Of a stretch of DNA of 64,000 nucleotides, positions 1 through 11,179 are shown in pieces. How positions within the stretch are numbered: the stretch's first letter is position 1; each line of letters starts with the position of its first letter. The stretch is from assembly GCF_030867095.1 (NCBI RefSeq), contig NC_081832.1:58575444-58639443 (forward strand). Direction: 5' to 3'. Source of the DNA: Alligator mississippiensis. Lineage: Eukaryota; Chordata; Crocodylia; Alligatoridae. The position numbers were made by a program, and so were the translations under genes. The notes under the pieces are model-generated. The model was not told the origin of the DNA. It was given only the letters and a program-made list of their open reading frames with translations, and made no database searches.

Positions 1-420
1 AAATATCTTCCAGAGCTGGGGGTCAACTGGGGGTATGCGTACCCCTGGGATTACTTAGGACGACCCCAGGGGGTAAGCGTGGTGGCATGGGGAAGTGGTG
101 CATGGCAGTGGCACAGAATAGTAAATGGCAATGGCGGCCGCTGCAAGCTGCTTCCCCATCCCCCACTGTAGCCATTCACCACTATGCGCCACTTCCCTGC
201 CCCCCGCCATTGTCATTCACTGCTCCATGCTGCCACTGAGCGCCACTTCCCACTCACCGCCATGCACCACTTCCCCACCTGCCACTTCCCTGCGCCACTG
301 CACACTGCCAGCTTTGCTTCTGGCTGCCCGTCAGCACGCCCTCCGCCCATCTGGAAGGGGGTACACTCCAGAAGGGGTACACACCAGAAGGTGTACACTC
401 CTTAAAATTTCTCCCATGAA
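1..420. repeat. GC-rich degenerate repeat, possibly the end of a hAT-like element
   Basis: The first 60 bases carry pairs such as gggggtatgcgtacccc, and the right edge (350-400) repeats 'ggggtacac' three times. Between them the words 'gccacttccc' and 'atgcaccacttcccc' recur on one strand, with partial complements near 90-115, so the block could fold back. The style resembles the body of the small hAT at 46102-46316, but no terminal repeat or target duplication can be seen because the window starts inside it. The short open frames here are low-complexity and not credible genes. Confidence 0.3.
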
Positions 421-734
421 AATTCTCTGCCTATTGTTCCAGCTCAATCTGCATGTTCACACAGCTCAAAGTGCCTCAACACAAGAGAATTTCCTGCCCA
501 GGAGAGCATCCATCACACCATCCTCCTGTGAAATATGAAATATTATAACCAGAAGGAAATGTAATTCAACATCCTGCTTGGCACCAGACAACACTGTGGT
601 AAATCAACTGTTCTAACTTTTATTTGAGCCTAATTTGCACAGAATGAACTATTCCAACTAGGAGACCTTACAACACCTTCAGCTCTCCTGCGAAATATGA
701 ATTTTCATAGGAGAAATTCCACCTAGAAGAATTT
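421..734. other. No recognisable feature
   Basis: AT-rich sequence with no credible reading frame. It may be the decayed body of the Penelope-like element whose tail follows, but I see no domain in it. Confidence 0.4.
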
Positions 735-850
735 TTACAATCTTTGCATTCTCTTATGCCCGAGGAAGGGTGTGTGTGCCCCAAAGCTTGCAAATAAAGA
801 ACGTTTTTTGCAAATATCCAGTTGGCCTAATAAAATATATCACCTCTATC
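735..850 (+). mobile_element. Penelope-like element, 3' tail fragment
   Basis: The sequence has the order usual at the 3' end of reptile Penelope-like elements: 'gcccgaggaagggtgtg', then 'ccccaaagcttgcaaa', an AT/T-rich stretch, and 'ggcctaataaaatatatcac'. The same words occur on the minus strand at 15415-15530, and the upstream part also at about 18140. No coding part is attached. Assignment to the group rests on remembered tail sequence, so it is moderately sure. Confidence 0.6.
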
Positions 851-3004
851 ACAAGTTCTGATTTCTAGTGATATTATATACTAAGGGTTTGTTCTGATGT
901 TGAAACAACCTAAGAGTAACTCAACTTCTCAAAGCTCTGAATAAACATTAACTAGTTAATCCTACCAGCGTAGCATTTGAATTGTTTCGTGTTTCCACCT
1001 ACAAACTTTTGAGCAAAATCTGCAGACGGATGAAGAACGAAAAGGCTGTCTTTAGTGCAGCATTCCTGAAGCCACCCTCATGTTAACTGATCCCTTTCCA
1101 GCTGAGTGAAACAACAGGGCTAGCTTGCTAATGGGCTTTCTAGAGTCACCCAGCTTGCCACACCCTGCCTATAATTGCTTTGGCCCAAGAACCTAAGGAG
1201 GGGAATTAGCAAAGGAAAGTGCAGTAAGAAAGAGGTTTTTTGTTACCTGCTAGCTGAACTGAAATCCTGTTTGTATTTTGATTTACTAGCTACCAAGTGA
1301 AGCGAGAAAGGGAGTTAAAGAAATCAGCATCTGCCCACTCCTCTACTATTTAACCAATAGAAAACTTTGCAAGTACCTATATTTTTTGTTTGAAACTTGG
1401 AGCTTATCAGGAAATAGAAGACAGCAGCCTCCTCTCTGGGCTCCCTGTAGTCAATGCACCCACCGCCCAGTTGCCTAGTGTTCATACTGGGGGACCTTGT
1501 GTGGAAGAACTACCCCAGGCTGGGCAACAAGACAAGAACAACCAAGAAAAGTATCTAATCTTTGAAGGCACCTTTCCTGGATGCAGACTGAGGGCTACCA
1601 TCTCTTTCTGCTAGAATAAACTTCCCTTGGCTAAGTCCTTCCTAGGTAAGCAAATTCCTTTCCTGACAATGTTGTTCCTTCTTTCCCTGGCAGCTCTGTA
1701 CCAGGTGGGTGTCAAACTGAAAGCAGTCGGGATCAGAACCAGAAAGAGGGCATAGGAGCAGCTGTGTGATTCAGGAGCAGCCAGAGAGATGGGAACAAAC
1801 TTCCTGCTAGTACTTGTTTTCTGACCTGGCTGCAAGCACACACTGAACCACAATTTCACACCGGATATTGGACTCTATTTCATTATATCCTAAGTATAGG
1901 CTGCTGCTTAAATAACTGTTTCCTAGGACTGAGGAACCACAAATCTGAGCCCAGCATGGAGCATATTAACATTAATCTTGTCAGTGATGAAAGACAAACA
2001 GGACAGTGTGTGACTGCAGGGGGTCTCCATCAACACAGCCAGATGTGCCTTGTTATTCTTATTAGAGCTGGTCTAAAAAAAGAATTGATTTTATTTTTTT
2101 TTGGTTTTGGTTTTTTCTTTAACAAAATCACAAAAAAAATCACCTTTGAAACAAAATGAAGCTTTGAGAAATTTTCAGGCAGCTGTTACTGACTCTTAGA
2201 AGTTTACAGAACAACCTAAAAGATGTGACCTCCCTGCTCCTCAAAAAGATTGTGGGCTAGGACCCTGAAGAAGTAACTGTTGGTGGACTACACTGACCTT
2301 TATGGAGGTCTATGTCCATGCAAGAGGTGTATCTGTGAAAAATACATTGCTTGCCTGGATTTCAAAGATTCAATATGCAAACATTATTCATGTGCTGACT
2401 TCAAAATTTATGGTGAAGTATTTTGTGGTCCTTTAGGTGAGATCTCTGCAATATTTAATACTATCCATGAATGTGACTGATAGGATTTGGTTTTGTCACA
2501 AATGGTTGGAGCATCTTCTTCCAAAATGTGTCCATTTTGATTTTCTTCATTCTACTTCCAGTAGATCTTTTTTTGTTAAAATAGTCAGTTTCTATATAAA
2601 TCATTTGTGGGCCTTTGTGATATTGAAAAGAGCATTTGTGTCTAGAGCTCAAAATGTTAGTTGTCTCCGTGCAAAGGTGTCGTTATTACTGATGCTTTGA
2701 TTGATTTGAAAGTATGAGGCTGAGGCAAATCAGTCTTAGAAATGGTGCTTCCTTAATTGTATTGCTCTCATTTCTATTAAGTACTTAACTACTATGCTCT
2801 CAAATATAAAGGTTAATTTCTTAAAGTATTGGGAGAGAAGAATTAGGCAAATAAATAGGTCTACAACACATGCAATCTTGAGTGAAATCATGGCCCACTG
2901 ACTTTCCTTATCTTTTTTTATGCATGACTAAAATAATAGGTGATATAATCTGTCATAGTAAGTCAGCCATTTTATTTTACTGATAGCATGTGAACCATCA
3001 TTTA
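851..3004. other. Unique AT-rich DNA, nothing recognised
   Basis: About 2.1 kb of AT-rich sequence without a convincing reading frame or repeat. Short frames such as those at 1390-1614 and 2280-2480 have no recognisable protein features and no splice context I can defend. A T/A-rich patch lies at 2090-2140. Confidence 0.5.
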
Positions 3005-3062
3005 CTTATGTGGCGAGCTTGCCGACAGCAGCCTGGCTGCCGGCTCAAAAAAGGCTTCAAGC

Positions 3063-3227
3063 GATTGGTGGGGCATTCCCACCAATTGGATGATGGCTGG
3101 GGAGAGGCTTGCCCCACCCCCACCCAGGGCGAGGTGAAGAGTCCAGACTTGGTTAAGGACTACACCCCCCTCTTCCTGATTGGTCCATCTGCAATCTGGA
3201 GACAAAGCCTCCAGAGGGGATAAAAGA
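3063..3227 (+). promoter_or_regulatory. LTR promoter region: CCAAT boxes and TATA-like box
   Basis: Forms of ATTGG occur at 3064, 3093 and 3178. The TATA-like 'gataaaag' lies about 40 bases after the last one. This arrangement is typical of U3 promoters, and activity is inferred only. Confidence 0.45.
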
Positions 3228-3424
3228 GCGCACAGGCAGCTGCATCAAGGGATGGGGAAGATAGCAAGTGAAGAAGAGCTTCTGAGAGCTGGCCAGCAGG
3301 GTGGAACTGTTGCCCTGAAGAGCCCAAAGTCCTCTTCACTGGATGAGAGCAGTGAGCGGCCATGTCCCCAGCCCCACCACTGAGGAGCGCAGTGTTGGTG
3401 CACAGCTCGATGCACAGAGCAAGG

Positions 3425-3840
3425 CCCTGGGAGCTGCATGAGGTAGCTTGGGTCTCCAACCCCTAATACAGGGCCAGAAATTCAGTGCATGAGTGGTACA
3501 TGGAGCGAGACCCTGGGAGCCGTTCAAGGGGGCTCAGGTCTCCAACCCCTGGCACGAGGCCAGGGTTTCAGTGCAGACAGTGCTGCACAGGAGGTCAAAA
3601 AGGGACTGGGACCCTGGGGCTTGGGTCTCCAACCCCTGACCAGTCAGTGGACAGCCAGTGGACAAAACAGTCCAAGAGGGACAGAGGCACTGGGAGCTGC
3701 TTGAGGTGGCTTGGGCTTCCAACTCCTGGCACAAGGCCAACCACTCGGTGCACAGACAGTGTATGGTGGCTCTAGGAGCAGCCCGAGATCTTGGAGCCAC
3801 ATAAGGTGGCCAGGGTCTCCAACCCTAAGCAAAAGGGTAG
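3425..3840 (+). repeat. Minisatellite inside the solo LTR
   Basis: About five imperfect units of 80-105 bases share the core 'gggtctccaacccctgg' preceded by 'ctgggagctg'. Cores lie near 3450, 3537, 3627, 3713 and 3817. Shadow reading frames run through the array on both strands because unit lengths vary, and none is a credible gene. Confidence 0.7.
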
Positions 3841-4620
3841 GGCCCACAGTGCACATGACAGTGCACAGGGGCCCAAGCAGGCCGGTGGCGCAGAGGGAGC
3901 CCAAGGCAGCTAGGGCCTCGGGAACAGAGGTGGCCACTCGCCTGGGGAGATGAGGGCCTCCCACCAGGCCCCCAGAGTCATGAGTTACCAGGAAAAGGGA
4001 TTCCCACAGGGGAGGGGAAATCTACCCAGGGCCAGTGAAGCTGACCACTGGAGGGGAGGCCCAGGCAGAAGAAGCTCCCCAGGTTTGGGGGTTTCTTTTG
4101 AGTTGTGGAGGGCCTGAAGGGCACTAGGGATCTTTCCATTGGTCACTGGAGCGCAGCCAATGCTCCAGGATGGCCAGGGCCTTGGGACCCTTAAAGAGTT
4201 AAGTTTGTTTTGATGTTTATGTGCCTTATATTTTGTGAGAGAGCGCATTATATTTTGTGCATCTATACTAGAGTTAATATTGCATGATCTTTTTTGAAAT
4301 CTTTGTTGGGGTTTTATTATATTACCTACCTGTCTCCTGAATTGGGGGTATACAATTGAATAGACATTGCCTATAGTTCATGTTGTTGTCTACATACATA
4401 CAGGTAGATAGATAGATAATTTCTGTATATATATTTATATTATTGCTTTAATGATTCATTGTATTAATAAATTTGTACATGGTTAAGTCCTGGCTTGGCT
4501 CTCTATAGGGGAAGGAGGGAAACTGCATGCAGCCAGCAGTTTCACCCCACAGCTCACATGCCATGCTAATTTATTTCAATTGGAGAAGGGAGTACTTACC
4601 CAGGTACTAGCCAGGCTACA

Positions 4621-6260
4621 CTTAAAATGTTTCTATCATTCAAATGAGAAATGGCTATGACTGGTGCTCTAAGAGTAGATATTATATTGTGTATATAATT
4701 CTAGGAAGAGAAATGTCCTCAAAAAAGAATTAAAATTGGTATTTAATTCTAACTATATTAATTACAAAAATCAAGCTGTTTTCCTTGTACATCTCTCTGC
4801 AATATAGAACATTTGAAAATATGCATAATTTCTTCCAAGTCTATTCAAGTGTAATTGGTGCAATAAAGATACCCACAAAAATTCTTGCCCTAAAAGGAAA
4901 AAATGGAATTTCTTGTCATGACAAAGAAATACAACAGGGGCCGATTCAGAAGTTCTTACTAAATAAAAATGTAAATTGAGTTCTACTTGAGTAAGGTGGA
5001 ACCAACTGTGATATGAAACTGATACAGACTCGTTGATCCATGGATATATGAAAGAAAAATGATAGGGATACTCATCTCTGGATCTGCAAAGAAAAACAAT
5101 TTCTCTGGTAGATAAAATTTGGAGCCTAATGAGGTTGATGCAATGGACCATATGCTTCCATGGCATGTGTGCTAAAAAGCATAAATGCCTACTACAAAAA
5201 AGCTATTTATTAATTGTATGGTACCATAAGTGTTCTTGGCACAGTACGGAAGGTGGAATGTGCCAAGCAGAATGGATTTCTGTCTCTAGACAAGAGGTGC
5301 TATATAATTCTCTCTTTCTCCCTCTCCTCCCTGAAGCCTCTGCCTCAAAGTCTTCTATTTAGCATGATGCTATTCCAGTTTGCAATAACAGTAAGGATGT
5401 CTCAGTTAATATTCCCTAAAGGTCTTTCTAGAATCTGAAGGGAAATGTGGGAGGAGCTGGGAAGTGAAGAAGCTGTGGCATACAGTAAATCTTTTACATT
5501 TCTGTTCTGAGTTTGTTATTCATAGTCATGTATCAGTATAAATGTTTTAGTGGATTTGCTATTGGATGTATTCTGCAAATGATAAGAGTGTATGGATTTC
5601 AACTTTGACCAGCAAGAGAGAAAAATTAAGTTTTCTTGCTCAATCTTGAAAAGTATCTTGTATAGACCTTTACGTTGATTTAGAATTTAATCTGATTTCA
5701 GTTGCATGGTATTGATAGTATTTCTTTACTAGACCAGCTCCCCATTAAGATTCATTCTACTCAGTGTGTTTTACAAAAGAAATCAGGATTCCCAGAGGGA
5801 GGTAAGAAAATATTGTTCACAGTTGAAAGGAATAAGTTAAGACAACAGTCTGTACTCCACAATACAATAGTGCCAGACTCGGAATTGGAATATGTAAGTT
5901 CTCAGTTCCTATACCCTTGATCAAATCACTAATTTGCTGGCACTGTAAGTTATGGAAATAAGTTTCCTTCATGCTGTATATGTTAAATGTGTAGCAGCAC
6001 TCCATGCTTTTGCTTCAGCAATCTGTTTGAAGACTTTTATCTGGTTTCAGTGGTACTGGTAGCTGTGTCATCAAATAAAAGAAAAACCCTCCTTGTACAT
6101 TATTTTTGGAGTAGAATTGTATGGTTAATACGTTGTAACTAAGGAAGATATAAATACAGTGATTTTTTTTTTTTTTTTTACTTTCAAACATTTTTTGATG
6201 TTTCAAAAATGTTCCCGTTCCAATTGGGATAAATGCAGGACCTCTTGAAAATTATTGTGA
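4621..6260. other. Unique AT-rich DNA
   Basis: Apart from the 4-base duplication ctta at the start, nothing is recognised. The minus-strand frame at 4771-5166 (131 codons) has no recognisable motif and lies in AT-rich sequence, so I do not call it. A short tacatacatacaggtagatagatagata microsatellite lies just left, at 4390-4420. Confidence 0.45.
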
Positions 6261-6267
6261 AAAATAC

Positions 6268-6312
6268 AATTGTTGAGTAATTGTCTACAGCATAGACAAT
6301 TACTCAACAATT
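6268..6312. repeat. Perfect 20-bp palindrome with 5-base loop
   Basis: Left arm aattgttgagtaattgtcta (6268-6287) and its exact reverse complement (6293-6312) are separated by cagca. A perfect 20-base stem in otherwise decayed AT-rich DNA stands out. It may be a small foldback element or a recent inverted duplication. The stem is short for a typical animal microRNA precursor. Confidence 0.9.
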
Positions 6313-6317
6313 AGTGC

Positions 6318-6960
6318 ATTCATTGGGGAGGGAGGACACTGAGGTTCTAGTCCATATTCTGAGTAAGCAAAGCAAGGAACTAAACCTGGGTATCCCACAT
6401 CCCAAGTGAATTTCCTAATACTGAGTTAGTAGCTATTCTCTGGTGGGTGTCCCTCTTTATCTTCTTCCCACCAACACTCAAATCACTCAACCATTCTGGA
6501 CCCGAGAAACTTTTTCTGTAGAAATTTCAATCTTTTTTTTTTTTCTAGATCAAAACCTATTTTGTTGCAAAATTCTCAACTAGCTCTAATAATAAGGCCC
6601 AGTAATGACAACAGAAATTTGAATACCCTCATACAGACAACAGGCTGCGTGTGTGTTTGTATTTCCTTTAATCCACATACACAAATTCTTCCCTCTGGAG
6701 TTCAGTGAAAAATGTAGGCTATATCTTATTCCACTTAGGAGGTGCCTAAGTGTGATCCTATTCCACCTTGGAAATACCATTAGCTCATTTACTTATGTAG
6801 TGCACTGCCTTCTTAGCCTAAGATGAAATGACAAAAAGCAACAAGGAGAAGAAAGATGCTTCCTACCTTTTTTAGAGAATTGGCAAGCTAGGGCAGGATG
6901 ATACTTGGGTGCCTAAGTCCATTTACCTGCCTAAAAGGTGGAATAAGATCTGGCCTTTTG
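6318..6960 (-). repeat. Old interspersed repeat with tRNA-like segment
   Basis: Reading on the minus strand, 6330-6440 gives words like 'gggatgtgggatacccagg', reminiscent of a repeat common in reptiles with a tRNA-like promoter core. The phrase 'ggtgcctaag' recurs at about 6740 and 6910, and similar phrases occur at 62110-62320. The (T)n run at 6532-6543 interrupts it. Family and ends are unclear. Confidence 0.3.
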
Positions 6961-7487
6961 TGCATCTACTTTTTTAGCTTTGGCACATGTACGTGCCTTT
7001 AAAATGTCTGTTATGCAACATGAAGATATTACAGGTGAGGAAACGATTGGATGGTATCTCTTCCCCTGTCCATAGGTTAAATGCTTGGAATTGAAAGTAG
7101 ACTGAACGACATTCCATGTAGCTATACAGTTACCCTTTCCAGAAGACCTGGCTTACACATTGGCTACCCATTCTCTAAATATTCATTACTGCATGCTGAA
7201 GTAGCTCCTGAAAACAAACATCAGTAAATATGAAGTGCAATGCAGGACAGAACAGATTTCACCTTATTCACATTTCACAGACTATAGTTGCTAAGTAACT
7301 GTTTAATAAATTCAGATTAATTAATGACACACTAATCTATTCTGAAAGACTTTCTTTGTTTATCATGGATATCTTGCACATTATGATATTTTCCCCCTTA
7401 ATTATCTTACTGAAACAACCACAGTCTTATAAACTACAAATAACTGATTGGCTCTTTCATGTTCCTCAGCCTTCCTTTGTTTTGGTA
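6961..7487. other. Unique DNA, nothing recognised
   Basis: AT-rich, no credible frame, no repeat recognised. Confidence 0.5.
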
Positions 7488-7495
7488 CTCTAGCA

Positions 7496-7850
7496 CAGGG
7501 CTGTCTGACTTCCAAGCAGTGAGGGGCTGTGCACCCCATGGGCTGTACCAGTGAGGGTCATGCACCCATGGGCTACACTCGGACAAAAAACTACCTTCCC
7601 CCCATCCCACCCTAGAACACACACCATGCAGATGCCCCCCTGCTGCATGGTGTACCTATATGGTCCTGGGCTTTTGTTTAGTTCCCTGTGTTGCACTGCA
7701 TTGGCCCACCCAGGGCAGAGGCAGAAAGGAGAAGCCAACAGAGAGATGGGGAGCCTGAAGGCTATAGCTGCTCATGGGGAACACAGGGACTGCAACCTAG
7801 TCCCTTGTGGGGTACATGCAGCTCTCAGGGCCACCAGTTGGACACCTCTG
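7496..7850. mobile_element. hAT-type MITE with 8-bp target duplication
   Basis: The left end cagggctgtctgac and the right end gttggacacctctg (reverse complement cagaggtgtccaac) form a hAT-type inverted repeat. Flanks are ctctagca (7488-7495) and ctctaaca (7851-7858), matching at 7 of 8 bases, the duplication length hAT transposases make. The 355-bp body is GC-rich and lacks a transposase, so this is a non-autonomous copy. Frames on both strands here are chance. Confidence 0.8.
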
Positions 7851-8019
7851 CTCTAACAAGTAATTGGTTTCTAACAAAAGCCTGAGCTGGCATGCCAATG
7901 ACAGCAAAGAGAAGACTTTTATGCTGGAAAATCTACATGGGATGGTGGGAGAGAAAAAAGAGAAGAGGAAAGAGAGTCATTGACAGAAATGTGGTGTTTG
8001 ACCTGTGGAAGTGTCCAAT

Positions 8020-8828
8020 AGAGGTGTGAAAGGTTAAATGGTTAAATTAGAATTATATTTATAATGTGTATGTATTACAGTTAATTTTCAAACTAGCCCA
8101 CTTTTGCACACTGCCTGACCCTTCCATCAGCAGTTTACACTGCATAAATCAAAGTGCTGGGGCTGTGGTTGTGGGAGGAGACAGTGGACCTGAGCTGAGC
8201 TAGCCTTCTCCCCAGAGGAAGAAAGACAAGGAAGGGGATGCAGGGCAAGATGCGGTGGCTGGCAGCAGGAGCGCCACTTGCTGCCTAAGGGTCTCCCTGA
8301 CTCCACCCCTCCCTTCTCAGCTCACTCACCACTCTAGATCTCATTGCCCATCTTGGCAGTGGTGGCGTTCCCCATGGCTAGACAGGCTGGCAAACAGGAG
8401 GGACTGTGACACAGCATGGCCCATGGGCACTGCAGCTGGCTTGGCAGTAGTGTACTTCCTTCACCCTACCCTGGGGCTCTGTGTCTCCACCCGCCACAGA
8501 GGAGGAGGAAAGTGCTCTGCTCCCCTCCCTTGCTCACACATGGCAGAAATGACAGACAGGGAGGGCGCTTCCCTCATGCTGCACCACCTGCACTCTCACC
8601 GAGTACCCAGTGCAGGCTGCCCAGGGCAACTTAGATGTGAGATTCTGGGCATGAGCAGCTAGTCATACCAGTGTGGGGAGCTGTCTCACAGCAGAAGCTC
8701 CAAGCCTCCACAGCACGCCCCCCATACAGCCACTGCACCCCCAGCCCTTCATAATAGGTATGTGTTAGCGATTAGCTAATATAATTAGAAGAGTTTAAAC
8801 AGCTAATTTTAAATCCTATTTACATCTG
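8020..8828. mobile_element. Probable hAT-like MITE
   Basis: AT-rich ends surround a GC-rich core (8160-8750). The left end agaggtgtgaaaggtt and the reverse complement of the right end, agatgtaaataggatt, are similar, as in a decayed inverted repeat. I could not find a matching target duplication. The 135-codon plus-strand frame at 8255-8662 lies in the GC-rich core and shows no protein-like pattern. Confidence 0.4.
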
Positions 8829-9360
8829 TCGTGCCCAGTGCATTTTTTTTGTTTGGTTTTTAGTATTCTAGTCTTTTCCAGTTAGCCTTTGCAGTAGCAC
8901 AGAAAAGACAGAGATCATCTGGTTACATGACTTCTTACTGACTGGAATTTATATCCCTAGAACTGATCTGTTTGTTCTGGCATGCTTGTGTTGTGGATTC
9001 ATATATTTGGACTAAATACATAGGCATAAAAGAGCAGATCAACAGAACCGTACACATGCATGCACACACATTGACTGTGCTGTGAAGGTCAAACTAAAAA
9101 GGATTTTCATAGGAATGATAAAGAACACCTTGTTTCTCTATGTTTCAAAAGTTTTAGCCATTGTATTCCTGCCATTCCCAGAGCAATCAAAAAAAGTATA
9201 CTGCTTTATATTTAAATATAAAACATACCTTACTGGCTTTCCTAGAAGAGTTGCTGCATTCTGGTTGTTCATCTTTACAGATAATAGTCCAAATGTTCAA
9301 ATTTGGTTGTTCTGTTTTTAAAACTATTTGGGCACCTAAAATGTTAATTGACTTTTCATC
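8829..9360. other. Unique DNA, nothing recognised
   Basis: AT-rich sequence without a recognisable gene or repeat. Confidence 0.5.
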
Positions 9361-10115
9361 AGGGCTAGGGACAGATATTCAAAAAGCCTGACCATGAATT
9401 CATTCAATCTTTTCAGGTTAATCTAACCTGCAAAGGCTAAACTGGTTTATAACTGCACAGACATCCCCTCTGGACTGAAATAATGCAGCGACATGCCTGC
9501 AGTGGCTCAGACTAGAAGCTAAGGTCACTCAAGCACCCCTACTTTTCTTTCTACATTGCTGAGCTGAAGGGGGCATGACCAAGCCTGGCAGGATGCTCTG
9601 ATTAAGGAGGGGAGTCAACAGGGAGTTGATAACAGAGCATTGAGTTACACAGCAGGGCGTTACGAAGAGATTTGTTAGTATTTATCAGCCCATCAACAAA
9701 ACACAACAGCCTCTCTCATTAGTTCAAGCTCTTCTTAAACAACTTTTTCCAAGGAAGGCACAGAGGGATGTTACCAGCTACCTGTTGATTTAGCTCCAAA
9801 AAGCTCTAAGCCAACACTGTCCTGTCTGCCTTTGTCCAGTCTTCCACAGCATGGACCATAGCTAGCATGTGGTCTGCTAGCTAATGCTGAGAGGTGTCTG
9901 CGTAAGGTAGAGGGGAAGAGAGTGGTGAGGGGGAGGGAAGGGAGCAGGAGGAAGCCAGGCAGATGCTATTGTATCTGCAATCTTCGTCGGAGCTGCAGCC
10001 AGGGAGCAGAGGAGCGGGGCCTGTCCTGCTGGGCTACAGCAGAGAGAAGAGCTCCACTCAGAATTGTAATTCATCTAGGATGCTGGAGGACTCTGAGTTC
10101 ATTTGAACCAAGAAG
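9361..10115. repeat. Possible longer relative of the 10116-10312 MITE
   Basis: The left edge reads agggctagggacagatattc, close to the reverse complement of the right end of the neighbouring MITE (gggctagggacagacatt). The body includes a 'ctaaactggttt' word also seen next door. It may be a partial copy, or the left part of one larger element ending at 10312. A purine-rich patch lies at 9900-9960. Confidence 0.35.
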
Positions 10116-10312
10116 GGGTCTGGGACAGACATTACATAAACTGGTTTGAGCCAAATCAGTTAAATCTGATACTCTATTCAACCAGGTTTATCTCAAACTG
10201 GTTTCAGACATTTTCAAACTGGTTTATGTGCACTGAACATCTGTTCTGTTATACGTTTAAAACAGTTTCTGATCACTTAAACCAGTTTATGTGTAATGTC
10301 TGTCCCTAGCCC
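10116..10312. mobile_element. Small MITE with about 30-bp inverted repeats
   Basis: The left end gggtctgggacagacattac and the right end (reverse complement gggctagggacagacattac) agree over about 30 bases into aaactggttt. The whole element is 197 bp. A 3-base aag lies directly outside each end (10113-10115 and 10313-10315). No coding capacity. Superfamily not certain: a 3-bp duplication would suit PIF/Harbinger or CACTA, although aag is not the TWA usual for Harbinger. Confidence 0.75.
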
Positions 10313-10329
10313 AAGAGTTGTGAGTCCTT

Positions 10330-10902
10330 TTTTCCTGAAAATCAGGCTGTGGATGCCTAGAGCTAGCTCCTAAATCCATTTCTGAGCATTTAAGTGACCC
10401 AGCTTTCAGATATACTGAACAACTCCAACTCCATTTCAAACCAATGGGGTCATCAGGAGTTTGGCAGCTTTATGGGGTAGTAAGAACATATTGAGAACTG
10501 GCAGATCCCATTAGTGTGTCTAAAGAGCTTAGATAGGAATTTAACGTCTCGGGAAAATAAGGCAATTTCTCTTTAAGTGCCTGAAATGAACTAGTAACTT
10601 AAATTTCAGCCTCTGGTTCTGAATACCTCTCAGTTTCTCCCAGTGAATTTGATGACTCTTTACGCATTCACTCTTTTTTTATGAGCTGCAGTCAAATTAT
10701 TTTTAGTGGTGGTAAAACAGTAGACAAATTGCTTTCTGATAAAAGGTTACTTGTGATTTACCCTTCACCTTTTTGCTTATTGGCTATAACCTGCACCTGT
10801 ATGATATTGTTGGTCACTGTTTCATGCTATCCTTTGTTAAGGATTATTTTTGGTTTATGTAAGTATGAATATTTCTTGGTGAAAATAATGATACTTCATG
10901 CA
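10330..10902. repeat. Old interspersed repeat remnant, then unique DNA
   Basis: 10340-10460 contains the phrase order 'gatgcctagagctag...ctcctaaatcc...tttcagatatactgaac...ccaatgggg', recalling a very old amniote repeat. Orientation and family are unsure. From about 10640 to 10902 I see nothing, and the 98-codon frame at 10681-10977 is hydrophobic but runs into the next MITE, so I do not call it. Confidence 0.3.
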
Positions 10903-11179
10903 GGGCGTGTCTACATGTGCCTCTATGTTACCATTGTTACTATGCTGCCATTTAGCACTTCCTTTTGGATGTACTAAATGATGGCGCAGTAGCAGCCCGT
11001 ACTTCGCCGTCTGTGCAGCGCACAGTTATTTTTAGCCACTGTGTCACCATAACAACATACTATACCAAGGGAGCGCATTGCTATGGTGATGTAGCTACAG
11101 CATCATGGTTTTTGCCTGCTGAAGCTATGTCACTATAGTACATTGCTATGGCGACATAGTGTCTTGTGTAGACATGCCC
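10903..11179. mobile_element. MITE with long inverted repeats (GGGC...GCCC type)
   Basis: The left end gggcgtgtctacatgtgc and the right end (reverse complement gggcatgtctacacaagaca) match well. Similarity continues inward through 'ctatgt.accat' words, so most of the 277-bp element could fold on itself. A target duplication is not obvious. The end motif resembles those of the MITEs at 12.1, 22.4 and 50.0 kb. Confidence 0.7.

Larger units (their letters stand above)
3009..4620 (+). mobile_element. Long solo LTR (about 1.6 kb)
   Basis: The block begins tgtggcgagcttgcc and ends agccaggctaca, the TG...CA form of an LTR, and is flanked on both sides by the 4-base duplication ctta (3005-3008 and 4621-4624). 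Near its left end are three CCAAT-type boxes (3063-3069, 3091-3098, 3177-3186) followed by a TATA-like gataaaag at 3219-3226, spaced as in a retroviral promoter. An attaataaattt poly(A)-type signal lies near 4464. The middle holds a tandem array. No internal coding region remains, so this is a fossil solo LTR. Superfamily is uncertain: a 4-base duplication fits either ERV or Ty3/gypsy. Confidence 0.6.

Noticed and set aside
4771-5166. 131-codon minus-strand frame as an exon
   Set aside because: AT-rich, no recognisable domain and no convincing splice sites at its edges.
6268-6312. microRNA precursor
   Set aside because: The stem is 20 bp with a 5-base loop, shorter than typical animal precursors. 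It is kept only as an unexplained palindrome.
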